Below are positions 34,657-48,700 of a stretch of 64,000 nt of DNA, one piece after another (within the stretch, counting starts at the first letter, position 1; each line of letters opens with the position of its first letter). This stretch comes from Chrysoperla carnea (Eukaryota; Arthropoda; Insecta; Neuroptera; Chrysopidae). Under the pieces are notes generated by a model, which was given only the letters and a program-made list of their open reading frames with translations, searched no databases and was not told the DNA's origin. Both the position numbers and the translations under genes were made by a program. The stretch lies in NCBI RefSeq assembly GCF_905475395.1, contig NC_058337.1, positions 118,166,368 through 118,230,367 of the forward strand. The letters run 5' to 3'.

Positions 34657-35136
34657 TCCTGGTTAAGTGATTTTCATAGTCTGATATTCAGTGACTTTAA
34701 ATGGGTAATGTGGAGAAAACTAAGTGATATCTTAAGATTGATTCTTCCTTAAAATAATTCATGGATTCATTTCTTCTAAGCCTTGTTCAAATGAAAAGAG
34801 ACTGTTTTGCCAACATTTTATAGAAATTGTCACCGTTTAGCAGAAAAAATCGGAATCACTTAAAACCGTTGGACTTTTATACATTCGAGTTAGGTGATAG
34901 ATTATTAACTCGCCGGGAAAAAGGTAAAATTTCTTTTACCTAAAACGTTGACCATTGCTGGTTGCTATAGCTCCCTGTCTTTCGAAAAAAAGTCGGTGAA
35001 ATGGATTGAACTTTACTGTTGGCACAACTCCGGTACTATCGGTGAAGGGAGAAGGGAGAAGAAATTAACCATATTTTTGTTAACAAAAAATAAATATATT
35101 TACAAATATTTTTATAAATTTTTTTAAGTCTCATTA
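34657..35136. other. Shared 3' region of the convergent racemase and JMJD4 genes
   Basis: 480 bases between two stop codons. A plus-strand AATAAA at about 35089-35094 could end the racemase transcript, only about 40 bases before the JMJD4 stop codon. No other feature was seen. Confidence 0.4.
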
Positions 35137-36825
35137 TTAACTTGCACAATCCAACTGCAATTCACTCTTCCCCAAAATCGATTCCCACATACCTAACACT
35201 TGCAAAATTTTTTCTATTAATTCCAATAAATTCCCTTCAAACGTTGTATTCATATGAACAAAGACATCATTTTTAAGATAATCCACAAGAACTTGATGAA
35301 TTTGAATCAAATCAAAACGACAATGATTGACACCCAACGCGGATTTAAAGCATGTTACAGTTGCTGTATTTTTTAAACGTGTTATCCGTCGAAACGCGAT
35401 CTCATGTAAAAAATTATAAAAATCAAAATAATTCATGCCAAATGTTGCCCGTAATAATAATTGACAATGCTCCGACCAATTATCCATTTGTATACAATCG
35501 GAAATTTCTTTTTCTACTTTTTTGAGTTCTAATTGTAAGTTTTTCCACATAACATGTATATTACACGCATTGATCCAATTATGATTAATGGAAATTGTGT
35601 CATCCAAATTCCAAACTTGATGATACCACCCCGACGGGATAAATATGGCATCTCCCTTTTCTTGGATTATTTCTAAGTAGTAAACGTCTTTGGTTTTTGA
35701 ATCATATGTTGATACATCAAATGGAAGTTGTCCGTTTTGATCTCGTAGTAAATCTTCTTGGCCTGGTGGATATAATCGCCATTTTTTACAGCCAGTTATA
35801 TTTACTGACCAACTATATGAATTGTAGACATCTGCATGCAAAGGAGTCCTAAAATTTAAAAAAAAAAAAAAAAACCATTAGAATAGTTGTCCCTTGGTTT
35901 TCGAGAACAAAACAATTCCATCTTTTATTTTTTCGAAATGGTATTTGACGATTGTGTGCGTTATTTGTCTCCCTACAAGACCGACTATGACAGTCTTCAA
36001 AATTAGCCGATATAAAGAGTTTTATTCAAATCAGAATAAAAAATTTATTTTAAAATCGTATTTTCCGAATCAAAACCCAAAATTATCATTATATAAAAAA
36101 AGGTTCGGTGAATATTTAGCATTTATTTTTGGAAGTTTAAATTTCTACGAACTCTATGATTCCAAGATCTGAAACATTGTGGCAAACTAAAATAAGTTAA
36201 CTTACCAAGTTCCTGCCGGTCCCATATAAACAAACATATAATCATCTTGCATAGTCGCAAGAGCATATTCATTTAACCAATCCGAAGTAAATAATTTAGG
36301 CACTTCGTAAAAATCTTCAAGTGGAAATTCTTTTCTACAATGCCAGTCTTTTAAGTATAATAAATTTTCTTTATTTTCACTTTCAAAATAATCTAAATAA
36401 TCTGAGAATTTCATAGTAATTTTTTCATGCGAATCAAAATATTTCTTACTACAGTTAGCAACCGGCACCGAGGCATTTCCAAATTTACTGCGTAAATATT
36501 TGAAATTGATCTGACCTCCATCAATCCATGTTTTCATGCATGGCCAGTTAAGTGCTACATTCGTAATAACACAAGGAATATTCTGTAGTAGATTGCGTTC
36601 AAAAAAATGTGTATAACTATATACAGAATGTCGGATAGGTACTTTACGAACTTTTTCCAAAGTATACTTTGGAGTTACATATGGATTTGTTATTTCTATT
36701 GTACACCCACGAGTTTCCAAAAGTGTTTTTATTTGTTCATGACTCAATTGATTATCTCGATATAATGATTGTGATGAAACTTTCATTAATTCCAATTGTG
36801 ATTTTAAATCAGTTAAATGAGACAT
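35137..36825 (-). CDS. Jmjd4: JmjC-domain 2-oxoglutarate oxygenase JMJD4
   Basis: An Fe(II)/2-oxoglutarate dioxygenase; the human orthologue hydroxylates a lysine of translation termination factor eRF1. Exon 1 (36825-36206) and exon 2 (35848-35137) join in the middle of a Trp codon to give 443 residues. The N-terminal half has the cupin-type lead-in (PCVITNVALNWPCMKTWIDG, YLRSKFGNASVPVANC) and DDYMFVYMGPAGTWTPLHAD. The iron ligands are H211 and D213 (LHAD) and H283 (GWYHQVWNL). The cosubstrate-binding lysine is probably within CKKWRLYPPGQ. The C-terminal half is helical and ends SELQLDCAS. Length and motif order match JMJD4 and not JMJD6 or HIF1AN. No defect seen. Confidence 0.93.
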
Positions 36826-39769
36826 TTTTGGTTTTTAGGTTATGTTTTTTTGAATTTCCATTAGTTTTCAGAAATTATTTTTAAAGGCATAAAACATATT
36901 TTTCTCGTTAATTTAATATTTACCCCCAATCCGATAAAAATTTTAAATATTTTGAAGTTTTTTTATAAAGTTTAACTAATATACTGAAACGTCAAAGTTG
37001 GAAAAAGCAGCAGAAAATATGACAACCCATAAAATAATTCAAAAAAATTGGGAAATTTTCTTCTCTGATTCGATTTGGATAATAACTTTCTAGGGTAATT
37101 TAGAACCTAATAAATACAAAATTTCTTTAAGAATTGGATGAATGCTTTCTGAGATTATTCCCGTAACAATTTCTTCAGTCGACAAATTCAGATTTTCAGT
37201 TCCTTGGATTATTTAGACTAATTAGGCCTCAATCGACTACCATACTACTAGTTAAGGAACTGGCATGCAGCCTGAGAAACGGAGCTATTTTCTGTTATTA
37301 AATAGAGGCGGTTAGTTTTAACGATTACTAAATATATCATGAATGGTGGAGAGTGGAACAGGTTGAGGGAACGGGTTCATAAAAGCTCGGTGAAAATAGC
37401 TTACTTGCCAGGCTCCGACTTTCCTTTCGCTACTACGAGTAATACGAAGCAGCTTTGCCGTTTAAATCCCCGCATATTTATAAAGTTGGCCTTTCTCATA
37501 AAAATTTGTCTTTCCCCCCTCTCATTTGTTTAGTCTTCGTAAATCAACTTAGCACCGCCTCAAGTGTAAATCCCCCGGGCACTAGAGCCACTGCTACGCC
37601 CCTAGGCAGTTGCTTACTCCGCCACTAGTTGGAAAAATAACTTCTGAAATGGTTTCCATCTAAATAATAAGAATTTGAAATAACGGTTGAGTCTTTTATT
37701 TAAGAAAATAAAACACAAATAACTACAATTTCTCGGAAACATTTTCACAGAATAAAAACAGAAGCAAACAAACTTAAATGCGTCGCCATATTCGTGGTCA
37801 TCCCTATAAAAGTTCTCTAAAAACATGGCGTATACTGAAATGAATAAACAAATTTGTAATTATCTTTTCTTCGGTTTTATATCATGATTGTTGGTTGAAA
37901 GTGGCGGAAACACTTTTCCAATGAAAAATTTCTTAATGCGTCATTTAAATATTACCTAAATAAAGACAAAAAATGCATATCTTGATTAGCTTTAACTCAA
38001 AAATGTTTAAAGTAGGTACTGTTTTATTTGTTGTAAAGCGTCCTAGGATCAATTTACGTAAAAATAAAATAAATAAAATATCTTTCGGAAAAGTCGCTGT
38101 TTGATATGAAGACACCCTACTTGTAATTTAAAATCGTAAATATTGTTTTTAAATGAGGTTTTGGTTTTCATTTGAATCTTTAGAAAAGGTGGGGGCTTAA
38201 GCAAAGTAACCAAGGTCTTACTAAAAATTATAGTTATTTGATTAAAAACCATTTGATTGTGTACGTTGAAAGACAAGCGAAAATTCCTCAAGATCTCCGA
38301 AATATCGACATCCTGAACCAAGAAATTGAGGATCATTATTTAAAGTGGCACTATTCTTTAAGTCAAAATAGTTATAATTGAAAACTTGTCCAAATTCTGA
38401 TTTTCATTGGAAAAATGTATTAAGGGAACCCTTGCATAGGAAAATCTTGATCTAATTTTGAGAGTGAAATAAATAATATGTAGCAACGTTGTTTTTATTT
38501 TTAACCTTCGAATCAAAAAGAGATACACATACACCGAAACAAACCAAAGTATGTATGTTGTGTGTTGAAGTTGTAAAGTGATACAATGTTTAAGATTTTG
38601 TGTTCTGTATTACACAATTTATTCCCCCCTGCCCCGTACCTATATTAATATGAAATTTTATACCTCCCACATGTAACTGTCCATTGGTGAATTATTTTTT
38701 GTTTTCTTTATAAATAATAACAATAAAATATTTTTTTTAGTATTCACTACCCAATTAAATCAATTTACAATCAATTATTGTTTTATGAAAGTCTCCTCTA
38801 TATTCTAAAGTGACAACTACTAATTTAATGAATTTGATAGGTCTGTGAATTCATAAATCTTTCTATTTTCCCATAGTCACATCTCCCGAATCAGGACTCA
38901 GATCGAAATTTGGTAAAGAGCTTTTTTGTTCGTCTTTATGAACTTATTCTGTAGGCCAACGATCTGCAGTTAATAACAGAACGTCCTGTATATACAGTCT
39001 TGAAACATAGTTTAGAATGCCCGTTTAAAAGTAAAAGTTAAAATTTATAACACCCTTCATTTTGCATCGAAGGTTAATTAAAAGAGTGACTTATTAATAA
39101 AATAGTTGCCAAATCGTCTCGGACAAAGTGTGCTGAAATTTTGTACAGATTTAAAAAAAATCATATTAACATCATTGATTGAAAATAATATTCAATTCCT
39201 TTGAGAAGATCTCCCATTCAAGAGCTCCCTTAAAAGAAAACATTACGATAAAAAAATAAAAAATAAAATAAAATAATTTTCCATAGTAATTTATTATTAT
39301 TTTGTTATTGATCAATATCTTTTAAATTCATTTATTATTAAAAATATACTTTTTTTTTTGTTCAAACTAAAGACTTTCAAATAAATTACATATTTTAAAA
39401 CCATGATAATACTCTTCTCGTCTCTTGTATAACGTCAAATAATATTTTTTTTTTTTTTTTTTTTTTGTACAAAAAAGCCTCATAATTCTGTTACACATGC
39501 TTTAAAACAATACATATTTTTTATTGCTTTTTTTCATTTTTTTTAAAGTAAACTTTGTAATAAACCACATCGCGCGACGTTCTTTTTTTGAAATAAAATC
39601 TGATTTGCTTAAAAAATAATCATTTCGCATTTTGATTTATATGTCGTCATTTGGATCCTATTTGGATTCGATCGATTGACAACACCAGTCACCATTCTCA
39701 TTAATAAATCGTATATTTTGTTTAAAAAATCTTTTGGAAGTAATTAAGTTATTTATTCTTTTAATTTAA
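36826..39769. other. Intergenic region between JMJD4 and Ge-1
   Basis: 2.9 kb. Short frames at 37339, 37614 and 38049 show no domain. A GC-richer patch near 37330-37625 may be transposon debris (listed separately). The segment next to 39770 will include the Ge-1 3' UTR. Otherwise AT-rich sequence with T homopolymers, for example near 39450. Confidence 0.4.
37330..37625 (-). mobile_element. Possible hAT-like terminal fragment
   Basis: Read on the minus strand, the end CTAGTGGCGGAGTAAGCAAC followed by TAGGGGCGTAGCAGTGG and GTGCCCGGGGGATTT resembles the GC-rich termini of hAT elements. The other end and a target duplication were not found. Confidence 0.3.
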
Positions 39770-42700
39770 TTACTGTATTAAAGAATGTGTCGCCATTAAA
39801 AGCATTTTCATTTGCCGTGTAATTTTATTATTTGGATTACAATTTATAAATGTCGTTAATTGTCTTTGTAATTCTTTTAGAACAATTGGCATATGTTCTC
39901 GTGTCATTGGATTTGTTGTTTGTAAATTCATTACTGCTTCTTCTAAGTATCTGAAAACAAAAATTCAAAAGGTCATTACCACATCCAATAATTTTACACG
40001 ATGATCAATTAGAAGTTTTGGAGGAAATAATAGGTTACAATTCAAACGTGTTAGACATTCAACACCTTAAAAAGAGTAGGCAAGGTTGGTGTTGATTTCA
40101 TGCCCAGAACTAATAACTCTGATATCTCGAAGAATGTACGTTAACTACCTCGAAACATGTTCGCCTATTAAAAATTACACACTTAATTTTTTTATACTTT
40201 TTAGGTTTTTTTTATTTTTGTTTGTTACGATTATGGCGGATTTGAGATTTTAAATCTCAAATTTAAGAATATAATATAAAATATAAGTGGTATATTTTAA
40301 TGTTTTTAAAATAAGGGGTAAATCATGGTATTTGATACAGGAATAAGGAAGATGTCACCATGCGCTAGAGAAATAAGATATAAGCTTAGTAGATAGAAAT
40401 TTATGCACCCAAACATCATGCAAACCCGAGAATTTGTATTTTTCGGTTCAAAATTTCATAGATTTTTTGAAATTTAAAAGGAAAATCGAAACAAATTTAA
40501 GAAAGGATTTAATACAATTCGGTATAAAGAGTAATTTTAACTTAAAAAAAAAAACAATAGTCGAATTCATTGGACGATTTGTGAACTCTACAATATCGAA
40601 ATCCAATTCGCATCTGTATATTTTGCGGAAATTTTCGACGTTTTGGACGATTTGTGAACTCTACAATATCGAAATCCAATTCGCATCTGTATATTTTGCG
40701 GAAATTTTCGACGTTATCTTAATAAGACATTTATCCAACGGTTAAATAAATTGAATGTTTATGTTTTTATTGGGTTGTCTTTACCCTATATTGGAGATTT
40801 TCGGCGGGTTTCTTAAGCAATATTTATCTAACCGTTAAATAAAGAAGTAAAATTGAAAAATTTTGATTATGATTTAGATAAAAATCTCAATCAAAAAACT
40901 TTAACTTTTTCAAACTCTTTCGAAGGTTGATTGCCCTGAAGACTGTTAATCCGAGACTGTTTTCTAACCTTGTTGAGGTGTTCTCATTGTTATAGGATTG
41001 GAGTCGAAGACACACAATTTTTAAAATGTTTTTAACGAGGTTTCAATGAAAGATATTTTGAATTTTGAATAATCAAAACAAGGAAATTTAACTACAAAAA
41101 TTTAACAATAAAAATTCAATAATACTTACTTATATTTAATTTCCGTATGATTAGTCATATCAGCGGATAATTGTTGAATTAATGATAATAAAACGTTTTG
41201 TTGTAATAAACATGGCGTTTGATTAAATATTAATTGTGGATTCACTTTTTCACAAGTGTATACCACTAACGATAGATCCGAAGCTGATAATGCTTGCTGA
41301 AATGCTGCATTATATTTACCTTGTGATATTAATTGTTGAATTTGTGCTTGTTGAACCTAATTCAAAATAATTACAAGTTTTAAATAAATCATTTTTATTA
41401 TATTTATCTTTTGGATTAAGCTATATTTTTACCTGTGAATCAATTATATGTGGCGAAGGTGTGACAGCACGTGATTTAACAGCATTAATAACACTATCTT
41501 CTAGTACAGCAGCATGATTACGAAAACCTTTATCAATTTGATCTTTAACTTCTTGTCGAATTGCTAATTTTAAATTTTCTTGAAAACTGTAAAATTTAAA
41601 AATTATATTTAAATCAAAATTCATAAATAAAATTAATAAAGAATCTGTTTTGAGAAGAAAAATAACTGAAAGCAAATTTTTAGGCGCCAGATTTGAGATG
41701 ATTGATAATATTCTTTAACTTGTTGTAATTGTAAAAATTGGACGATTATGTGATGATATTTGTGAATTTCCTATTATTATCTACACATCTAAGAAGAGTT
41801 TGGTCCAAAAATAATAATATTAGAGGGAGTTCAATGGTGTTCCAATTCGATTTTGTCTAATTTTGGTAGTTAAGCGATTAAATACGTTTATTTTTAAATG
41901 CGTTATTAGCAAGGTTTAAGGATCTGAAGATTAAATCTTTCTTAACTTTAAATCTCCGAGCGAGATGTTATCTATAAATATAGTTTCACTACTCTAGCAA
42001 GGATTGAATCGGAGTAGAATTCTACATGAACTCAGGATCGGAACCTTTAGATTAGGTTTGCTGCAACAAACACTGCCCCTTTTCCTCTTTTAAAGATAAA
42101 TAGTTGACTTACCCAATAAATGTTTTTTGTATCTGCTGTTGTATTTCCAACGATAACGTACTCGATATATGTTCACAATTCGTTCTAATTGCCTCCACTG
42201 TAATTGTTTGTAATTGCTGTACCATATGATCTCGTCCACTTTTCTCATATTGTTGTTGAACTTTTCGTTGTTTTTCTAAATGTGTTTCTAGACAAACTGT
42301 ATACTCTTTCGTACCGCAAGTAAATGTATCATGTATTTGTTGAAACATTTGTTGGCATGTACGTTCCCAACCAGGTAAAATCGTGTTACCGATTGTATCC
42401 TTATAACAATTTTCAATATATGGACGTAACGATTGTGTTACAGATTGTCCGAGTACATCCATAACACTTTTACTATGTACTAATTTTGTTATGTTTTCCT
42501 TTAGTAAATGATCGGTGGTAGTTAATTTTTGTGTCATTTCCATATGTAGTTGTCGTTTTAATGGTTCCAGTGACCCAATTATTTCTGGGATTATATGTTT
42601 TTTTATTTCATTTGTGATTATTGTATCTAATTTATCAATAATATTGTTGCCTATAAAAATAATAACAATTAGGTTATATTTAACTGTTCAATATATCGAA

Positions 42701-45700
42701 TTTCATTTCTGAATAGATTTGAACTGTATTCGAGGTAATAAAATCGAAAAAACTGGTGCAAACTGTTCGTATGAAGGTGTAGAAAAAAATCTATAATCAC
42801 CAAATTTGTTGATAAAAAAATTTTAGCATAACAAGTGAAAACAAACAATTGACTGAGTTAATTGTTGAAATACCATATATAGACAGTTTTGACCATGTAT
42901 AGACAATCGTTTGTTTTTTGACGTCACGTAAATAAAGATTTCCACTCTTAAATAGCCACACATAACTGATATTCCCATATTAATACATACTACAAAATTT
43001 TCACCTAATTAGCGCCCTCGTGGATAAACAGTGATGTTTACAAGAAAATGTTTCAAACAAAAGTTGTTTATTTTTTTATAAGGAACATTTTTTACATTTA
43101 AACATTTGTTCTATCTATAACGGTTAACAAGATGGGTCCTACGGACCCAAGACCCAATTGACCTATGTTGCTCATTTACGTACTCGACCTCACATTTTAC
43201 GTCTTAAGCACACTATAAGAATTTCAGCTTGATATCTCTTTTCGTTTTAGAGTAATCGCGATGACAGACGGGCAGACGACAGACAGACAGACATACGGAA
43301 ATGAACTAATTAGGTGATTCTATGAACACCTAAACCAAAATTTTTTTCGTAGCACCAATATTTTTAAGCAATACAAAATTGGGACTAAACTTAATATACT
43401 ATGTATATTTCATATACATGGTATAAAAAGTGATTATTTTTGGAACGCCAACATCTCGAAAACGGCGGGGTTTGGTGAAAAAAGTCCCAACGTTAGGTTA
43501 TTACGAATGCGCGGCGTGGTTTAAAGACCACACTTTCTGGCCAAACTAACTTTTTCTACACCCTCTCACGAACATATTGAGCCCGGTTCTGTAAAAATTG
43601 GAATTTTAGTTTTAAATTTCGACCTCAAATGCCTTTTTTTCTGAACTAATTAGGCAATTTTTATCACGTATATAGCAGTGTGAAACGTTTGTTTGTTCTG
43701 TATACACAAACATACAAATAGAATAAAAAACGAAGAGGTTATATACAATTTGAGTCATTCGCATAAAACAGGATTGACGGAGTTGGTTACGGCCTAAACC
43801 GAATAGCTAGAGAACACGGATTCAAGCCTCGACTGTATAATTTTTTCGTATCTTTTTATTTGTTCAAATGAAACTATATCTTCTGCGTTTTCCATTGAAT
43901 TGAACAGTCTCATCCTCATATGTTAAGTAGTATAATGTGTTGAGATAGAAAAAGCTTTTAAAAATGTGTTTCATAATAAAAATGTGTAAATAGACAGTGA
44001 TTTTACAAAGAAAAAATCGCAAATTACAAAGTTTGTTATTTATAGCTGTCCTTTGCAAGAGAATCTATTAAAAATCTCTCGAAGCAAACCTTCTAATCTT
44101 TGTAAAAATATTTTATGAACTTACCAATAACTTGTGACACAATTGACATTAACGATTCTTGATACTCTCGTTCTTTTTTCGATCTAGACACCATCCACTG
44201 TTCCAACATAAGATTTTGTTCATGTGTATGCCGTTGAAAGCTTTGTTCAATCTGTTGCGTTAACTGTGTTTTCAGCTGATTAATCGCTGTTTGTGTTTGT
44301 GCACTATTATTTGTTGAATGATGTTTATCTAATTTATTCACTTCACTAATTTGCCGTGTTAATTCTAATAACAGTACATTCTGTTGTTTTATTTGTTCTT
44401 CTAGTGTGCACATTTTTAATCGTAACGTTTTATCGGTTAAATTATTGTTATTTGTGGAAGAAGTTGAATCGATTAAATCATTATTATTGGATGAAGATGA
44501 TGCACTAGGTGGTGCTGATGAAGCTTGTGGCGGAGGCTGGGGAGGTGGTGCGTGATGATGGAAATGATGTATATGATGATTTGGCATACGATTCTCTTCA
44601 CTTTTAATTACTTCATCGACTTTCATGATGGCCATTTTTGGCCATTCATCACCTTCTTCAATTGCTGAGATATTGTTATCTAAATTAAAAAAAAAAAAAA
44701 AATTCAAAATTTCTGATGATTTCAACCAATATCTTAAAAACAGTAAGCCAAATTGGTTAACATTTAATAAAAAGACCAAGGGGTCCTCTGTGTTCTCCTT
44801 GAGATCAACCTGTCACCCGAAAGCAAGACGTTTCCGAGTAAAAAATTCTCATTTAAGCAGATGAAACTATAGGATTCTGTCAAGATCAGACGCCACGCAG
44901 AAAGCCCACAGCTTCTCCGGCGGGATTTCTCCCAGATTTGATGGTTCCAAAGTTCCAGTTTCAAACATTCTGAACCTGGCGCTCTGCAGATTTCTGCTGG
45001 TGCAAGTAACATATATGCATGTTTCATCGTCCTCCATATAGGCTCTACAAGTGGGATCATTCAATCGGCAGTATCTTGTCAAGATTCCTGCCATCCTTCT
45101 CAACTGTGCTCTATTTTTTTTCCAGGAGAGCACAGTCGAATGGCCTAGCTGTGGTTATACACAGTTTATCCCGCTACATGTCCTGCGCAAAGTGTTAGTA
45201 ATCAAGATGAGCTGGTCGTAGCCATTCCTTGATTGATATCTTACAAAGTATACATCCAATTATCAAACAAACGCGAGTTTTGTAACTTTTGAGTTAGAGT
45301 TACCTCACGTACTGGATTTTATCCAAATTGCAAACAAACTCTTCAAAATTCAAATCATTTGACGATTGGCTGGTTATTTTCTAAGGTATCACCCGAAGTT
45401 TCATATCACTATCAGATGATCTATATCATCTGATATCACTGACTATAATTATGCGAAAATTACAGAGAGAGTCTATTTGCCTCAAATTCTGATAAAAATT
45501 ATTTTAGATAAATCAGAGCCAAAATTCAAAATTCTTAGGTTAACTTAGGGGGCTCGATAACAATTCGTTTAGAGAAGATCGGAAATTCAGGAATACCCTA
45601 AAATATAACGATGACCAGGCTAGAGATATTCTCACTTCTTGATTCTATATTCTTAATTTTCTAGTTAAATTCATTAGCTTACCTTGATCATGAGAATCAT

Positions 45701-48700
45701 TTGTTAAATTTTCAGTCTTAATAGTTTCCACATCCTCAATTTTCACATCACTTTCATCATAAAATTCATTATGATAATTTGTCGCTGAATTCAACGAAAA
45801 TATTTCTTGTACTTCCCGGCTAGGACTCGAGCCTCCACTAGCGAATGTTGTAGTTGAAGATTCTTTTGGCATACGTTGAAAAACAATTGATTCTTCGTCC
45901 ACACCTCCAGAATCATCAAGATCTGGCACCTTAGTAATAGGATCAGTCTTATCAACTGTGGATACCACCGCCGTTGTAGCCGGATCTATCGAGGAAGTTG
46001 ATGAACTCGCTGACGATGCTGTTGATTGTGGTTGAGATGTTGGAACTTGTACATTAGTTAATTCATCAGAATTATGTCGTATTGGTGAATTAAACGAATC
46101 TGGGGTCATTAAATTTAGCGGTGTCGTTGGATTCATAACCTCGAGCATTAAATGATTCGATGTGATTTCTGCATCCATTATATTGTTGACAACGGTAGAG
46201 CTTTGTTGAACCGATTCAACAATTGCATCATCATCTTCGTCCGCTTTTGAATTGCTGGTTGGTTTATCAGGTAAAAAAACAATGCTCTCTGTAATTGTTG
46301 AGATTGCTGAATTATTCGTAGCTAATTGAGGTTGATAAACAATACGACATTCTTGTAAACTTTTTGGCTGTACGATATACATACGTACACTTACTGCAAC
46401 TATGTTACCATCTTCGATTTCTATGCCATCCTAGAATGCAATAATCGTGTTAAATAAACAATGATGCTTAATATAGTTTGTTTTTGAGGATTAGTCGAGA
46501 AAATTAGGCATTAGACCAGGGCAAAATTCCGCGTTAATAGATTTTTAGAAAATGCAAACAAGTTCGTAGTTGAGTACTGTTTTTTCAGTTTTATTCCCTC
46601 GATTAGTTATACAACTACTAGAAGAAAGTTAAATTAAAATTTTGTTAATAGTATTCCTGGATAATTTCTAATTTTCTCAGTTTTGTGCCACTCTGAAATG
46701 AATTAAAACTTACTTGATATAAATCTTCAGTACTCGATGAACATTTTAATTTTCGTACACCTGCATCAATAATACCAAAACTCAAAATTGGAGCTTGTAA
46801 AAAAAATTGCGAAAGCATTTCCAACTTTGCCGATGGTTCATTTAAATCTTTATGTATTTGACACACATATAATATACGATTTTGTATGTCTGATAATATT
46901 AAATAACCAGCTGAATTATCTAGACCAGCTTTAAGGCAAATTGATGAAGATGACGAATTAGTTGTTGACGGTATGGGTGGTGTTGTTGTGGGAGCCGTGG
47001 ATGGTGTTAAGATTGTTGGATCCAATTTAAAATGTATGGTTTGTAAACATGTCCAGGATTCACATGACCATACTTTTAATTCGGAATTATTATCACATCC
47101 AGTTATTGCGAATTTCCAAAATTGCACACTAAAAATAAATCAAAATCTTATATTGATAAAAAAAATGAAAATAAATGTGGATATCGAGGCGATAATTTAT
47201 CGCCCCGAAAGTAAAAATTTAATTTTAAAATACATACTCTGGTATAAATGTTAATTGATCATCTAAGAAAAATAAACAAGACAATGCTTTGCCATCATGC
47301 GGTTGCCATTGATGAAGACAGCGTGGTTTTGATTCGTTATGCATATAAACTTGGAAAAATTTCACATCTCCATCTAAACTAGCCGTTGCTAGAGCCGTTC
47401 CATCTGGTGAAAATGCTGCATCAATTATTGGTAATTTATGTGCATTGATTTCCAGAAAACCTTCTTCAATATCATTAGGTTGATGTGGACCGGCACCTTT
47501 ATACTTATTCACTTGAGCCACATTCCACATTTCAGCTGTTTAAATAAGAAAATAATTTTGTTAGCAGTTATTTTAATCGATGCACATTTCAAATATTCGC
47601 AGGCGTAATAAGATTTGATGCTGTTGAAGAAGAACAACATCCGTGAACATGTAATGAAATTTTACCTTTGCTTCCTTGCGTTAAAACCAATAATTTAGCT
47701 GTATCTTCATCGGGTTCACAATTTGGTTCCTCGTCTGGTAAATACGGACACCATAGTATTCGATGATACATTGGATTCATAGTTGGATCCGGTGTATGGA
47801 CAATATGCAATAGTAGCGTACATCTAAATATTATGTGATTAAGGAGGTAATTAGACCAAATTGTAGAGTTAAAAACCCAATTTAAGGATATCATCGCAGT
47901 TCATCTATATTACGGACTAGTCTAACCAATTGTCGCTGTAGTTAAAACCATCTGGCTATAGAAATTACCTAAGCTGGTCAAATTTTAATCGAATATTTCT
48001 AGAATTAATTGCGTTATTTTCCTTAATTTATTTGTGTCCTCCTTTTCATTATAAAAAAGTGTGATATTTTGCCACTATTAAATAAATAAAAAGCCGCACC
48101 CGAAGAAAAGCTCTACAGTAATGTTTTTTTTCAGTAACACGGAACCAAGGCCAAAAGTCACCACGATAGTCAAAGGGGCAACACTTCTGCGAGTATTGTA
48201 CTGTAAAGCTTAAAAAAAGGATACATAATATTTTTATCTTCATCGTGATCCACATTGTGAACGAATAATGAGCCTTCTTCATCCACACATCCAAGGATGT
48301 ATTGAGTTGGAATGTATGCGAAAGCAATATCTTGTATCTGTCCTTTCATACCACGTAACAGAGCACGTTGTTCACTATCTCGACTAGCCACACGAACGAT
48401 TCCAATATTTTGTGCAGCTTTCTGTACTACTAGGCAAAATAATATATTAATAATAATTATCTACAGTAGACGCCGACAGCCGTTTTTTGGTTATGGATCA
48501 AAATTAACCAAAATGAGAGACAAATTTATCGAGAATATAATTGCAGTACGCTTTTAATGCCATTGCATCCTGCCCAATTTCATTACTTAAACTTTGTAAT
48601 GAAACAAAAATGTAATTTATTTAAAATAAATGACTAATTATCCAGTCAAATTACACTTTGAAGGTTACAAAAATTCCCATAGAGCTAAAAATTGCTATGA

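Noticed and set aside
37339-37533. 64-residue plus-strand frame
   Set aside because: Overlaps the GC-rich patch that looks like transposon debris; no recognisable domain.
44093-44125. In-frame extension of Ge-1 exon 8 past 44125
   Set aside because: The donor at 44124-44123 and phase agreement with the next exon (42650) show that the extension is intronic.
48421-48422. Acceptor ACAG before 48421 for Ge-1 exon 3
   Set aside because: It would give the wrong phase; the acceptor at 48431-48430 restores the frame and gives IKVVQKAAQN at the join.
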